From Glycine soja (Eukaryota; Streptophyta; Magnoliopsida; Fabales; Fabaceae): a stretch of DNA of 64,000 nucleotides. The number at the start of each line of letters is the position of its first letter. Position 1 is the stretch's first letter. Positions 1 to 10,773 of this stretch are shown in pieces. The notes under the pieces were generated by a model, which worked only from the letters and a program-made list of their open reading frames with translations, had not been told where the DNA came from and did no database searches. The translations under genes were made by a program, and so were the position numbers. The DNA lies in contig NC_041007.1 in the NCBI RefSeq assembly GCF_004193775.1, positions 24,352,201 to 24,416,200 on the forward strand, written 5' to 3'.

Positions 1-402
1 CGGTTTCAGTAGAAAACCGATGTTGTTGATGATGCATATACTTATTTGTTGTACGTCTTTGTATATAACATCGGATATTCATAGAAAACTGATGTTAATG
101 TACAACTTTAACATCAGTTATTTATAGATAACCGATGTTAACATTTGTACATTAACATCGGTTATGTATATATAGCCGATGTTAACTTATGTACATTAAC
201 ATCGGTTATGTATAAATAACCAATGTTAATATAGAAACGATAACATCGGTTATGTAGGAATAACCGATGTTAATGTACAAAAGTTAACATTGGTTTTCTG
301 TATGACCGATGTTAAGGTTCATGTCGACATCAGTTTTTGTAAATAACTGATGTTGTTTACCATATTAACATCGGTTTTTGTTAATAACCGATGTTGTTTG
401 CA
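1..402. repeat. CACTA left subterminal inverted-repeat array
   Basis: About ten alternating copies of AACATCGGTT and AACCGATGTT are separated by short AT-rich loops such as ATGTATATATAG, so each neighbouring pair can form a hairpin. Spacers often contain GTACATTAACATCGG or its complement. In En/Spm elements, arrays like this bind the TNPA-type protein. The same motif recurs at 15090-15415. Confidence 0.85.
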
Positions 403-654
403 AGTATTTTTTTATATATATTTTCTGTTTTTACAGTAAACCCAAAATTGTACCTGTAAAATGTAATTTCAAGCCCAATTCATAGCAAATAAACATTTTA
501 TTTTGCTTTCAAGCGGTTTTAATGATAATAAACATAAAATAATTGATTTATCATAAAGAACAATCATCAAATGAATTCAATGTTCATATTACATAGAAAA
601 TGTCAAAAATGTTAAACCAAAGTAAACTAAGCTAAAGATAATGCCCCTAAATCC
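403..654. other. AT-rich stretch between subterminal repeats and the transposase-associated gene
   Basis: No coding similarity or repeat was recognised. The position downstream of the minus-strand gene fits a 3' untranslated region or filler. Confidence 0.4.
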
Positions 655-3506
655 TAGGCCTGATCTCTAACTCGGAGATAAAACTGTGCCCACTGGATCC
701 GCAATGCCTTTAATCTCTCTGGCTCCAAGGGTCTAGGATCGTTAAAATACTGCATGATGAAATAAATCATAATAAGTTAATAATGTAATACAAATTATAA
801 ATAAATCAATTTTGTTTGAAATAAACTTACCGCTTCCCAATTATTCCTAAAAGTTCCTAAAATGATGGCAGACATTCAGTGCATCACATAGTAGCCGCAC
901 TCAGTACTTCCTTTTTGTCTATTACACTAAATACATAATGAAATTTGGATATTAATTAAACAACTAGTGTACAGACACATATAGAAATATATATATATAT
1001 ATATAGGTGGAAGTTTTATGTAAATGACGTACCTTGACGACAATCCACCTAGCAGGAGCCTTTGATTTAGGCTGTGGAGCATCATCAAGACCATTTAAAG
1101 CACTATTCCAGATGAGTAACAATTAAAAACTGGTGTTGTATGTTGAGTTATTTCAATGCAAATGTATTGAAAAGAACACTAACCTATTAATAATCCCCTT
1201 AAGGTAGTTGTCTGGCCTGTTATGCAATGAACAAAACCAGACAACTAGGTGTTCCTTGGGCAGGATGACCACCATCTGCCAGTGTCCGTTGCAGTGGAGA
1301 TTAATATGGGTTAGTACGTTAGTAAACATTAATTAAATTCAGTTATTTTGTGACTTACCCATTTAGGTAGGCTCCAAGATAGACATCGCGTTTTGAACTC
1401 TGCATCCAAGTCTTTATGTAACTTTCAGACTCAAACTGCGATTGCCCAGACCTCTGAATGGACTGTGGCTCGAGGAATCCATAGATATCAGAATTCCCCG
1501 CTCGCATACATGTTTCAGTGAGATGCCTATTTATGTTAAGTCAAAGTTAAATATTTATGAATTGAAAACAATAACTTAGGTAATTAAAAGTAATATAAAA
1601 TGACTTATAGAATCCACAAACTGTAACAGTGATATGCTGAGACATCGACCACCGTGTGCAATTTCGGAGAGGTCTTCGTGCTTTATGTAGAGGGGGAAAT
1701 CTGGATTAAAGACCCCGAACACGGTGGCATCCCATCTAATCTAATAAGGCCTCAAGAAAAGCTCTGGGATGGTCAATGTCATCAGATAAAGCGGATCATC
1801 AACCTTCGGATCGGGCTTTGGAGGTGGTTTTGCCGGAGACACAGCTACATGTTCATGAAACAAAGTTAAATAGCCTAATTTGAGGCACGCTTAATGAATT
1901 AATTTAAAAAGAAGAAACATATAGTAAGGACAATAAGTACCTGCTGTGATAAAGACTTGACCAGATGTGTCGACCAAGTAAGGAAGGTGTGAAGTGCCTG
2001 CCCCACTAAGGAAACCTCATTAGTGGGTACAGGAACTGGAGCATCTGCATCTGTAACCTCCTCCACACTCACCTTTACTTGGCTAGGCAACAAAAAAGTG
2101 TTATGAACAACAGTGGATCCCTCATAAACTCTCCCCATGGCAAGCAGGCGGGCAGGATCTGCTTCTATGTACAAGCCGCACCTATCAGAGTCACCCGTCT
2201 CAGGATTGTTTCTCGAGGGATCAACACAACTCCCTTTTGTGCTCACTCGAGGACCGGAGGGACCAACCAGAGGGTCAGGAGGCAGTGCAAGTCCCTGAGA
2301 TTGCATCTGGGACTGCATCTGGCTGAAGGATGCCATGATCTGCCGCGTCACTCTCTTTGTGATGGGCTCCTCTAGCTGGTCCCTGATTTGCTGGGTCAGC
2401 TGCTGCAATTCTTCAGGAGGTAGGGAGGAAGAGCTGTGGGACATCCGTGGAGCCGATCCAAAGTATTGCTTGATGGTGACACCGGCTCTAACAGCACGGA
2501 CACGTCCAGGGTGCTCTGGACGTCCAATAGCAGCGGCGAGAACATCCTGACGTCCATGGGGGACGAAGGATCCCTGTGTGGCCTACTCCTCAAAGGAATC
2601 CTGCACAGAAAACACATAGTGGTACATGGAATTCACAAAATATTGAAATATAATTGTAATGGTTAGTTGAAAATGACTTACGATCTTCTCAGCGATTTCC
2701 TTTGCGGCCTCAATCGTCATCTCCCCTGTTTTCTTCGTGCGGGCCATCTTCCACTTCACGTGGCGTCTGACCGGGGATGGAGGGTCGATGACGCCATTAA
2801 CGCTTTCTGACTGTGCATCTTCCTCCAGCTTCTTCTTCATCTTCTCAGCCAGGAGCTTCTGCTCCAAATAGTCATAACCCCCACGAGACAAAACGTGGGG
2901 GGCAGTATTCTGCTTCTGGATGGCCTGTGCCTTCTTGCGCACATCCTGAAAAAATTAAACAATAATGTTTCAAATTGGAAGAATGAAGTATAACAACATC
3001 AACTTTTTTGAAAAACAAGTTAAATGACAAGGAACATACCTCCCAAGAAGGGTCTCTGCAAGTCTGGCAAAACTGGACCCACTTTTCCTTGCTGATGCTG
3101 TATTTCTCACAGACAGTGTCCTCGACACTGTCCTGATCAGCTGTAAGGGCCCATTTCCTCGTGAGGTCTGATTTAAACTGCCTCCATCTCTCCACCACGG
3201 TCTGAAGTAACTTCCTTTTCGTCCTACTGTCAGAAGCCTCTGGGATATCAAATTCCACCTTACAACATCAAATAAAGTTTATTTGTTACAATAATGTATT
3301 TTTTGGCTATTAATTAAACAAAATGAAATAAGAAAAGAAAAATACCTGAATATCCTCCCAAATTAGGTCCTTCTGAGCAATAGGGACCTCCTTCCAGTTC
3401 TCGTAGGTGACATCCACCTTATCATGCACCACAATCCCCAAATATGTTCTTAATTTCTTCCTGTGGGGATCGTCGGCCTTGCCGGTAGCAGGATCAACAT
3501 GGACCA
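655..3506 (-). pseudogene. CACTA transposase-associated protein with Ulp1-like (C48) protease domain, decayed
   Basis: Reading leftward, exon-like blocks with consistent splice junctions occur at about 3346-3506, 3041-3258, 2682-2945 and 1941-2600. Further blocks lie near 1608-1848, 1416-1530, 1190-1300, 1035-1110, 870-905 and 655-755. The first blocks match the plant Ptta/En-Spm transposase-associated family, with motifs such as NWKEVP, RWRQFKSDLTRKWAL and YLEQKLLAEKMKKKLEE. The distal blocks match a SUMO/Ulp1-type cysteine protease, with GHWQMVVI (likely catalytic His) near 1270 and ECGYYVMH (likely catalytic Cys) near 880. In-frame stops occur near 2584, 1738 and 870, so it is a pseudogene. 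The 5' end is cut at about 3506, where an unrelated glycosyltransferase fragment begins. Block borders come from AG/GT junctions and reading frames only. Confidence 0.75.
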
Positions 3507-3718
3507 CTGGTGAATGGGAAATTGGGATTGAAATTGATACCAATGTGAAGAGAGAAGAGGTGGAGAAGCTGGTGAATGACTTGATGGCGGGAGAGAAAGG
3601 AAAGATAATGAGACAAAAGATCGTGGAGTTGAAGAAGAAGGCAGAGGAAGCCACTACACCTAGTGGTTGTTCATTCATGAACTTGGACAAATTCATTAAG
3701 GAGGTGTTGCTTAATTAG
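3507..3718 (+). pseudogene. Captured C-terminal fragment of a UGT85-like UDP-glycosyltransferase
   Basis: The frame from about 3508 to the stop at 3716-3718 reads like the C-terminus of plant family 1 glycosyltransferases of the UGT85 type. It has an EW-x-IG-x-EID start, VKREEVEKLVNDLM, GEKGK and a final NLDKFIKEVLLN. These enzymes transfer sugar from UDP-sugars to small molecules in the cytosol. Only about 68 residues remain of a family that usually has about 480, and the PSPG sugar-donor box is absent. A Glu replaces the Gly usual between Trp and Ile-Gly. The fragment lies in opposite orientation to the transposase-associated gene and abuts its broken 5' end, so it looks captured by the CACTA element. 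It cannot encode an enzyme. Confidence 0.8.
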
Positions 3719-3798
3719 ATAAACATTAGATTAATCGAAGGTTATGGGGGGTTTTCCTCTGTAGGATTAGTAGTATTTTCGGTCTGTTAGTATTTTCT

Positions 3799-4151
3799 GT
3801 GTGTGGTTGTGTGTGTGTGTGTGTGTATGTATGTGGGTGTGGGTGTGTCTGTGTGTGGCTGTGTGTGTGTGGGGGGGGGGTATGTGGCTGTGTGTGTGTG
3901 TCGCTATCTGTGTGTGTGTGTGGTTATGTGTGTGTATGTGGGTGGCTGTGTGTGTGTGTGTGTGTTTGTGTGTCTATGGCTGTGTGTGTGTGTGTTTATG
4001 TGTGTGTGGGGGTATGTGGGTGTGTGTGTGTGTGTCGCTGTGTGTATGTGATTGTGTGTTTGTATGTGGGTGTGTGTGTGTGTGTGTGTGTGTGTGGTTG
4101 TGTGTGTGTGTGTGTGTGGGTCTGTGGGTCTGTGTGTGTGTGGTTGTGTGT

Positions 4152-4182
<31 letters not shown>

Positions 4183-4197
4183 GCTATGTGTGTGTGT
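3799..4197. repeat. Long TG-rich microsatellite
   Basis: About 400 bp are almost pure TGTG, broken by short TATG, GGC and GGT interruptions and one run of ten G near 3871-3880. All plus-strand frames stay open simply because TG repeats lack stop codons (Val-Cys repeats), so the long open frames here are artefacts. The tract starts about 80 bp after the glycosyltransferase stop codon. Confidence 0.95.
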
Positions 4198-5689
4198 CAA
4201 CAGCACAAGCTGGATTTCAAAGATAGCTTTAGGGGAGGACTATTGACAGATAGTCATTAGATGTTAGATAAGTTAGTCAAACAAATACAGCAATTTATCT
4301 ACCAAACAAATACAGCAATATATGTGTATATAAATGCTAGGACAAATGTCAAAACAGTAGTTTGTCATAATACATATAAAGATAGTAGACCGTACATACG
4401 TACCTGGAGTTGCTATAATCAAAGAGCTTCCACAGCAACGCCAATTGGCAGTAGTAAATGATAACCCTAAAAAAAACCATATAGAAATTAGCCATAGTGT
4501 ATTTAAAGCCTTTTATCAACAATATGACTCTCACTTCATGGTCATACATTGACTCTCATAAGACATTATACTGAGAGTGTATTTAAAGCCTTTTTCAGCA
4601 ATGTGCACCTTTTGCCACAAAATGAGGAACTTTTATACTGAGCAAGGATAGATTGAACAATGAACTGAGAGAACGACGGAGCAAAAGCTACGACAACACT
4701 TTAGTTGTGAACCAAGGTGAAAAATGGAAGGGTTTCTTTCTGGGTTTGGAAAGAGACCCCTCACAATTCACAGTGCTGGCTATGGTGAAGTAGTTAAAGT
4801 TTGATGCACAAGTGAGGCACCATTGACGACCTGTTATAGGAGGTAACAGCCAGTTACATGAAAATTATAAAATTTGCAAATGAGGATCTCCTATGTTCAT
4901 CCTATACTGTTCATTTGTCTTCTTCCAAAGACATTACCTCTAAATCCTTTCTATCACATTCAACACAAACTACACTGATTTCAAAGTACCAAGTTTGATT
5001 TGTAAGAAAAATAAGTTCAGAATACAACTTTCCAAGAAAATTTCAATTCATTCTTAGTCATTCTATCAAACAGTTCATGGACAATTTTTAATTTGGTATA
5101 TTTAACGCATGTATGAACCACTAAAGCCATCACAATGAAATCAAAAGACATTAATTTATGCTTGTACACAAAACCTTTCACATGGTTCCCAAATTGAATA
5201 CAACATTTGTCCCCGGAACCTTACTATACAAATCAAGAAAATGAAGAAATTAACAATGCTATAAAGTCGATCGATGAACAAGGGGAAATTCCACCCAATT
5301 ACAAATTTTTCTATTATCTCCATTTCAATTAAAATACAACATCCATAATCAACTTAAACCAGCAGAAAAAGAAAATTTCACTGCAACAATAAAGAAATTC
5401 TAGCCAATAAAACCCAAATCTGTAAAGAACAAAACTTGAATCTATGAATGTCCATCACCTCTCTATCACAAAATCTCAGATCTATGAATTTTCTTACGGT
5501 TTCTGCTGCCTTTGTTGAGGCACAACACCTTTGAAGAGCAGATCTTCAAAACCCATATATACAAAAACCCAGATTTGAAGAAAACAAAACCAACATCTGA
5601 AGAAAAAAGATAACAGATTTGAAGAAGAAAAACCCACTTCAGAGAATCGATTCAGGCAATGGTGGGAGAAACTCTTTGTGCTTGAGAGC
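4198..5689. other. CACTA interior with no recognised gene
   Basis: The stretch is AT-rich. A short direct repeat (GTATTTAAAGCCTTTT) occurs near 4498 and 4579. No protein family was recognised in six frames. It may hold further captured untranslated or intronic host sequence, given the flanking captures, but nothing shows this directly. Confidence 0.4.
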
Positions 5690-7336
5690 TATGGCTGTGT
5701 CAATTATACTCTCAGAAATACAGCCTTTTTCCATAAATCTATAAACTTCAGAAGACATTATAACGCAATTCAAGGAATATTTATTAAAGATATATGGGTC
5801 CAGCAACCGAAATTGGTTAAGGATGAAGCTGTAAAATTTTTTGCTAGCAAATTCACTAACGAAAAGCTAATCAGACCTACCTTGGATGGGGTTCAATTCA
5901 ATATGATTACTCACACACAAAGGGAGGAGCTGACTGCCCCATTTATAGATCTTGAACTCAAGGATGCTGTGTGGAGTTGTGGAGGTGATAAATGTCTTGG
6001 GCTGGATGGATTCAATTTTAATTTTATAAAGAAGTTTTGGGGGATCCTAAAATCAGATTTTAGGAGATTTATGGATGAATTTCATGTTAATGGAAGCTTT
6101 CCTAAGGGCAGCAATGCATCCTTTCTGGCCCTAATTCCTAAAACAAACCATCCTCAGTCATTTAATGACTATAGACCCATCTCCCTCATTGGCTGTATGT
6201 ATAAAATAATAGCCAAATTATTGGCAAACAGACTAAGGAAAGTGATGTCTGGCCTCATTGATGAAAGACAATCAGCTTCCATAAAGGATAGACACATCCT
6301 TCATGGAACTATGATCCTCAATGAGGTAGTAAAGGAAGCTAAAAGGTGTAAGAAGCCAACACATCCTTCATGGAACTATGATCCTCAATGAGGTAGTAGA
6401 GGAAGCTAAAAGGTGTAAGAAGCCAGCACTGGTGTTCAAGGTGGATTTTGAAAAGGCCTATGATTCTGTTTCATGGTCATTTCTGGAATATATGTTGGAT
6501 AGGATGGGTTTCTGCCTTAAATGGAGAAAATGGATCAATGCATGTCTACAATCAGCTACTATATCAATCCTAATAAATGGCAGCCCTACAAAGGAATTTG
6601 CCCCCACTAGAGGATTGAGGCAAGGGGACCCTTTAGCCCCTTTGCTTTTTAATATTGTGGCAGAAGGCTTGACTGGTATGATGAGGACAACAATAACCAA
6701 AGATCTGTACAGAAGCTATCTAGTAGGGAAGCAGAAAGAGCTTGTAAACATTCTGCAATATGCAGATGATACGGTGTTTGTGGGAGAAGCCTCATGGGAT
6801 AATGTCATTGTGTTGAAGGCCATGCTTAGGGGTTTTGAAATGGCATCTGGTTTGAAGATTAACTTTTCAAAAAGCCATGCGGGAATTTTTGGAGATGACA
6901 CTAATTGGGTACATGATGCAGCTCATTTTCTGAACTGTAGATATATTGAGACCCCTTTCTACTATTTGGGGATTCCTATTGGGGCTAAGCCTTCTAGCTG
7001 CTTGGTGTGGGAACCACTGATAAAAAAATATGAAGCTAAACTATCTAAATGGAACCAGAAAATCCTATTAATGGCAAGGAAGGTTACTTTGATAAACTCA
7101 GTCTTAACTGCTCTACCCATATATCTCCTATCTATTTTTAAGATTCCACAAAGAGTAGTTCTGAAATTGATATCCTTGCAAAGGAATTTTTTGTGGGGGG
7201 GTTCTCAAGAGCTCAAGAAAATTACGTGGGTGAAGTGGGATGTCATTTTCCTTCCCAAGGAGGTTGGGGGACTTGGGATCAAGGATATTTCTAGATTTAA
7301 TGCAGCTTTGATGGGAAGATGGATATGGGCTTTATC
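5690..7336 (+). pseudogene. LINE (plant L1-type) reverse transcriptase fragment, part 1
   Basis: The frame covers the linker and reverse transcriptase of a plant non-LTR element: AFFHKSINFRRHYNAI near 5720, FLALIPKTNHPQSFNDYRPISLIG near 6120-6195, GLRQGDPLAPLLFNIV near 6615-6660 and the active-site motif YADDTVF near 6760. The N-terminal endonuclease is missing. A 67-bp tandem duplication (6292-6425) shifts the frame. A Sirevirus-like element interrupts the reading at 7336 and the LINE resumes at 13726. Confidence 0.9.
6292..6425 (+). repeat. 67-bp tandem duplication inside the LINE reverse transcriptase
   Basis: The segment starting ACACATCCTTCATGG at 6292 is repeated from 6359. The copies differ at only two positions (AAAGG versus AGAGG, and the final CCAA versus CCAG). 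Because 67 is not a multiple of three, the frame shifts by one base and the upstream frame stops soon afterwards. Confidence 0.95.
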
Positions 7337-7685
7337 TGTAGAAGCAAGGCTTCATGGTGAATGTGATTCAAAGGTGTTTTGATGATAATAATGATGACAA
7401 CAAAAGATGATGACAAAGGCGATGAACAAAAAGCTCAAAGATCAAAGAACAACTCAAGTGAATCAAGAACAAGTCAAGAGTTCAAGAATCAAGAAGAATT
7501 CAAGACTCAAGAAGAGAGCCTAGAATCAAGAATCAAGATTCAAGATTCAAGATCTCAAGAATCAAGATCAAGATTCAAGAATGAAGAAAAGACTCAATCA
7601 AGATAAGTATTAAAAAGTTTTTTCAAAACTTTGAATAGCGCATGAGTTTTTGACAAAACCTTTACCAAAGAGTTTTTACTCTCTG

Positions 7686-7922
7686 GTAATCAATTACCAT
7701 ATTCTTGTAATCGATTACCAGTAGCAAAATGAGTTTGAAAAAGTTTTCAAACTGAATTTACAACGTTCCAATTATTCTCAAAAGGCTGTAATCGATTACA
7801 ATGTTTTGGTAATCGATTACAAGTGCCCTTGAACGTTGAAATTCAAATTTAAATGTGAAGAGTCACATACTTTCACTCAAAAGCTTTGTGTAATCGATTA
7901 CACTTATTTGGTAATCGATTAC
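7686..7922 (+). promoter_or_regulatory. Three phased pairs of GTAATCGATTAC palindromes in U3
   Basis: Sites start at 7686 (one mismatch) and 7707, 7788 and 7809, 7890 and 7911. Each pair is spaced exactly 21 bp start to start. They lie upstream of the TATA box at 8052, so a regulatory role in transcription is plausible but inferred. Confidence 0.6.
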
Positions 7923-8051
7923 CAGTGACTGTTTCTGAAAAATCAAAAGATGTAACTCTTCAAAAAGGTTTTGACTTTTTCAAATTGGTTTTAAGTTTTT
8001 CTAAAAGTTATAGCTCTTCTAAATGGTCTTCTTGATCAGACATGAAGAGTC

Positions 8052-8058
8052 TATAAAA
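8052..8058 (+). promoter_or_regulatory. LTR TATA box
   Basis: TATAAAA follows GAAGAGTC. The same sequence is kept in the 3' LTR (near 12793) and in the copies at the right end of the window (near 62080 minus and 63112). A start site about 30 bp downstream would place the hairpin row in the transcribed leader. Confidence 0.6.
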
Positions 8059-8510
8059 GCATGGCTTTGTTTTTCATTTCAATCAATCTTGAACACTTAT
8101 TCATACAATCCTTTGCAAGCCTTAAATTTCTTTGAACTTCTTCTTCTTCTTTGAACCAAAAGATTTCTGAAGTTTTCTGGTTTTCCAAACCTTGAAAACT
8201 TGTACTATTCATCTTTTCATTCTCTTCTCCCTTTGCCAAAAAGAATTCACCAAGGACTAACCGCCTGAATTCTTTTTGTGTCTCTCTTCTCCCTTTTCCA
8301 AATGAACAAAGGACTAACTGCCTGAATTCTTTTGTGTCTCCCTTCTCCCTTGTCAAAGAATTCAAAATGACACAGTCTTAGAATTCTTTTGATTCTTCCC
8401 ATTCCCTAATACAAAAGTGTTCAAAGGACTAATCGCCTGAGAATTCTTTTGTATCCCCATTCACAAAGTATCAAATGTTTAACAGCCTGAGATCTTTGTC
8501 TTAACACATT

Positions 8511-8687
8511 GGAGGGTACATCCTTTGTGGTACAAGTAGAGGGTACATCTACTTGGGTTTGACTGAGAACAAGAGAGGGTACATCTCTTGTGGATCATTC
8601 TAGTGGAGGGTTCATCCACTAGGTTCAAAGAGAACAAGGGAGGGTACATCCCTTGTGGATCTTTGCTTGTAAAAGGATTTTTACAAG
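8511..8687 (+). other. Row of hairpins with a shared GGGTACA apex in the LTR leader
   Basis: Successive inverted repeats lie at 8511-8523, 8534-8554, 8570-8590, 8601-8621 and 8635-8655. All have the core GGGTACA (GGGTTCA in the fourth), but their arms differ and are self-complementary: AAGTAGA/TCTACTT, CAAGAGA/TCTCTTG, TAGTGGA/TCCACTA and CAAGGGA/TCCCTTG. A sixth hairpin (CTTGTAAAA/TTTTACAAG) follows at 8666-8687. The row recurs in the other LTR copies of the window. Confidence 0.8.
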
Positions 8688-8979
8688 GTTGAAAGAAATC
8701 TCAAGGACCGCAGGTCGCTTGGGGACTGGATGTAGGCACGGGTTGTTGTCGAACCAGTATAAAAACTCTTGTGTGTTTGTCTTCTTCTCCCCTACTCTTT
8801 TACTTTTCGTTGTGCATTTAATTTCTGCTTTTACTTTCTGCTAAGTTTCTCTTCTACTCCTCATTCTCTTAACAATTTAGTAAAAGCCTTAAAAGAGTAA
8901 TTTTTTAATTAGTAAAGGTTTAGGAATAATTAATTCAACCTCCCTTATTAATTATTCTGACGCCACTCGATCCAACAAG

Positions 8980-8991
8980 TGGTATCAGAGC
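8980..8991 (+). promoter_or_regulatory. Primer binding site, initiator-Met tRNA type
   Basis: TGGTATCAGAGC begins two bases after the LTR end. It is the standard complement of plant initiator methionine tRNA used by many copia elements. Confidence 0.9.
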
Positions 8992-9005
8992 AGGTTTCTT
9001 GTAGA

Positions 9006-10027
9006 ATGGCCTCTTCAAATCCCTTGTTTCCTAAAGGAAATTCCATTCACAGACCACCCATTTTCAATGGTGAGGGTTACCATTATTGGAAAACCCGCAT
9101 GCAGATATTCATTGAAGCCATAGATCTAAATATATGGGAAGCAATAGAATTAGGACCACATATACCCACTATAGTAGATGTAAGCACAAGCACTACAGCC
9201 CAAAAACCTAGAGATCAATGGACAGAAGAAGATAGGAGAAAAATCCAGTATGATCTCAAAGCCAAAAATATCATCACTTCAGCACTAGGGATAGATGAAT
9301 ACTTTAGAGTGTCAAATTGTACTAATGCCAAGGGTATGTGGGATACTCTCCAGTTAACCCATGAAGGAACCACAGATGTAAAAAGGTCTAGAATAAATAC
9401 CCTTACCCATGAATATGAATTATTTATAATGAACTCAAATGAAAATATCCATAGTTTGCGAAAGAGATTTACACATATAGTAAACCATCTTGCATCTTTA
9501 GGAAAAATCTTTCCCAATGAAGATTTAATTAATAAAGTCTTAAGATGTTTAAGTAGGGAATGGCAGCCCAAGGTAACTGCTATTTCTGAAAGCAAAGATC
9601 TCTCTTCCATGTCTCTTGCCACTTTATTTGGTAAATTGCAGGAACACGAGATGGAACTTCAACGCCTCAATCAGAATAATGAAAATGACAAAAAGAAGAG
9701 AAGCATAGCCCTTAAAGCCTCATCTTCAATACAAGAAGAAAACGAAGAAGAATTAACAGGCGTCAGAATTTTAATAATGGAAGAAAATCACAAGATGATT
9801 CTCAAGTCCTTAGGTGTTACAAATGCAATCAAATTGGTCACATCAAGGCCAACTGTCCGTCAAATGAGGAATGGTCGGAGAAAAGTGAAAAGAAAAGATT
9901 TGACGAAATAAAAACTAAGAAAGCATACATTGCATGGGAAGACAATGATTCATCCGATGGTTCAGAAAAGGAGATTAATCTTCTAACCAAAGATTATGAA
10001 AGTGACGAGAACATCTCTCAAGGATAA
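9006..10027 (+). pseudogene. gag: Sirevirus-like gag, frameshifted
   Basis: The start at 9006 (MASSNPLF) lies just after the primer site. The protein matches the copia gag family: PPIFNGEGYHYWKTRM near the N-terminus, then WEAIELG, the middle domain MWDTLQLTHEGT, and SMSLATLFGKLQEHE. The original frame stays open to 9911. The CCHC zinc knuckle CYKCNQIGHIKANC, near 9815-9860, lies in another frame, which indicates a frameshift around 9755-9765. The tail has the acidic AWEDNDSSDGSE segment common after the knuckle, then a stop near 10027. Nothing of protease or pol follows. Confidence 0.85.
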
Positions 10028-10773
10028 AAAAACAAGGATAAAAAGAATGATCCTCATCTTTGAAGATCTAGACAATTCAATCCTGAAAAAGGTAATATCA
10101 AAACCATTATCTTATTAAAATTTCTCTTAAAGTTGAAATTTTTATTCAAACAATTTGATTATGATGACTAACAATTCTTTATTTGTTTGTCTTTTGATTG
10201 TTTTAAATCATGAGTATATTTGCTTGATTGATTTCATCCTATTTGCATGAAATATTCATTCATTTATTTAAGTAAAATCAATATTCTTCATACTTGTGTT
10301 TTGATTGTTCTTGATAAAATTGATTATCTTCATGTTTTAAATATTTTTGCATGACATGATATGTTAATCACATGATTGGAAATTATTCATAAAAGTATTT
10401 TCAAATATAGTTTTCAAAACTTCTTCTCTCCTAGAAAGCCTTCTGTTTTTGTCTTCTGGCTAAAATAACCACTGGTAATCGATTACCATAATAGTGTAAT
10501 CGATTACAAGCAGTTATTTCTGGAAAAGTTGCTCTCTGGTAATCGATTACCATATTTTTGTAATCGATTACGGCGCGTCCCTGCACCTATATATTGAAAT
10601 TTCAAATTCTGAAACCTGCAACCTTTCACTCTCTTGAAAACCCTCGCCCCCAATTTTTCTTTCAGCCATATCTCACTCAATTCTTGTCCAAATCACTCCC
10701 CGCAAAGCCCAAACTTCATCTTTTTTCAATCTCTTTCATTTGAACCGATTGAAATCCCGAAAAAACTCCTCAA
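10028..10773 (+). other. Spacer between gag and the env-position ORF
   Basis: No pol homology is visible. Two GTAATCGATTAC pairs start at 10475 and 10496, and at 10539 and 10560, again exactly 21 bp apart. They end about 200 bp before the next ORF, as a promoter-proximal element might. Confidence 0.6.

Larger units (their letters stand above)
7337..8977 (+). repeat. 5' LTR of the Sirevirus-like element
   Basis: It starts TGTAGAAGCAAGG and ends GATCCAACA. It contains a run of AGATTCAAG-type repeats (7440-7605), three pairs of GTAATCGATTAC palindromes, a TATA box at 8052, repeated GGACTAACCGCCTGA units (8225-8480) and a hairpin row (8511-8687). Confidence 0.9.

Noticed and set aside
1899..2444. 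Separate small gene of 181 codons
   Set aside because: It is one exon of the larger CACTA transposase-associated gene, bounded by splice-like AG and GT.
3799..4197. Three overlapping open frames encoding Val-Cys repeats
   Set aside because: They are the direct result of the TG microsatellite, which has no stop codons in any plus-strand frame.
8051..8365. Minus-strand frame of 104 codons, seen again at 12792-13106 and in the right-hand LTRs
   Set aside because: It recurs only because the LTRs are copies. It lies across repeated stem-loops and has no recognised domain.
8653..8844. 63-codon frame repeated in all Sirevirus-like LTRs
   Set aside because: LTR sequence shared by descent; no codon evidence or known domain.
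8980..8991. tRNA gene at the TGGTATCAGAGC sites
   Set aside because: These are 12-base primer binding sites next to LTR ends; no tRNA cloverleaf surrounds them.
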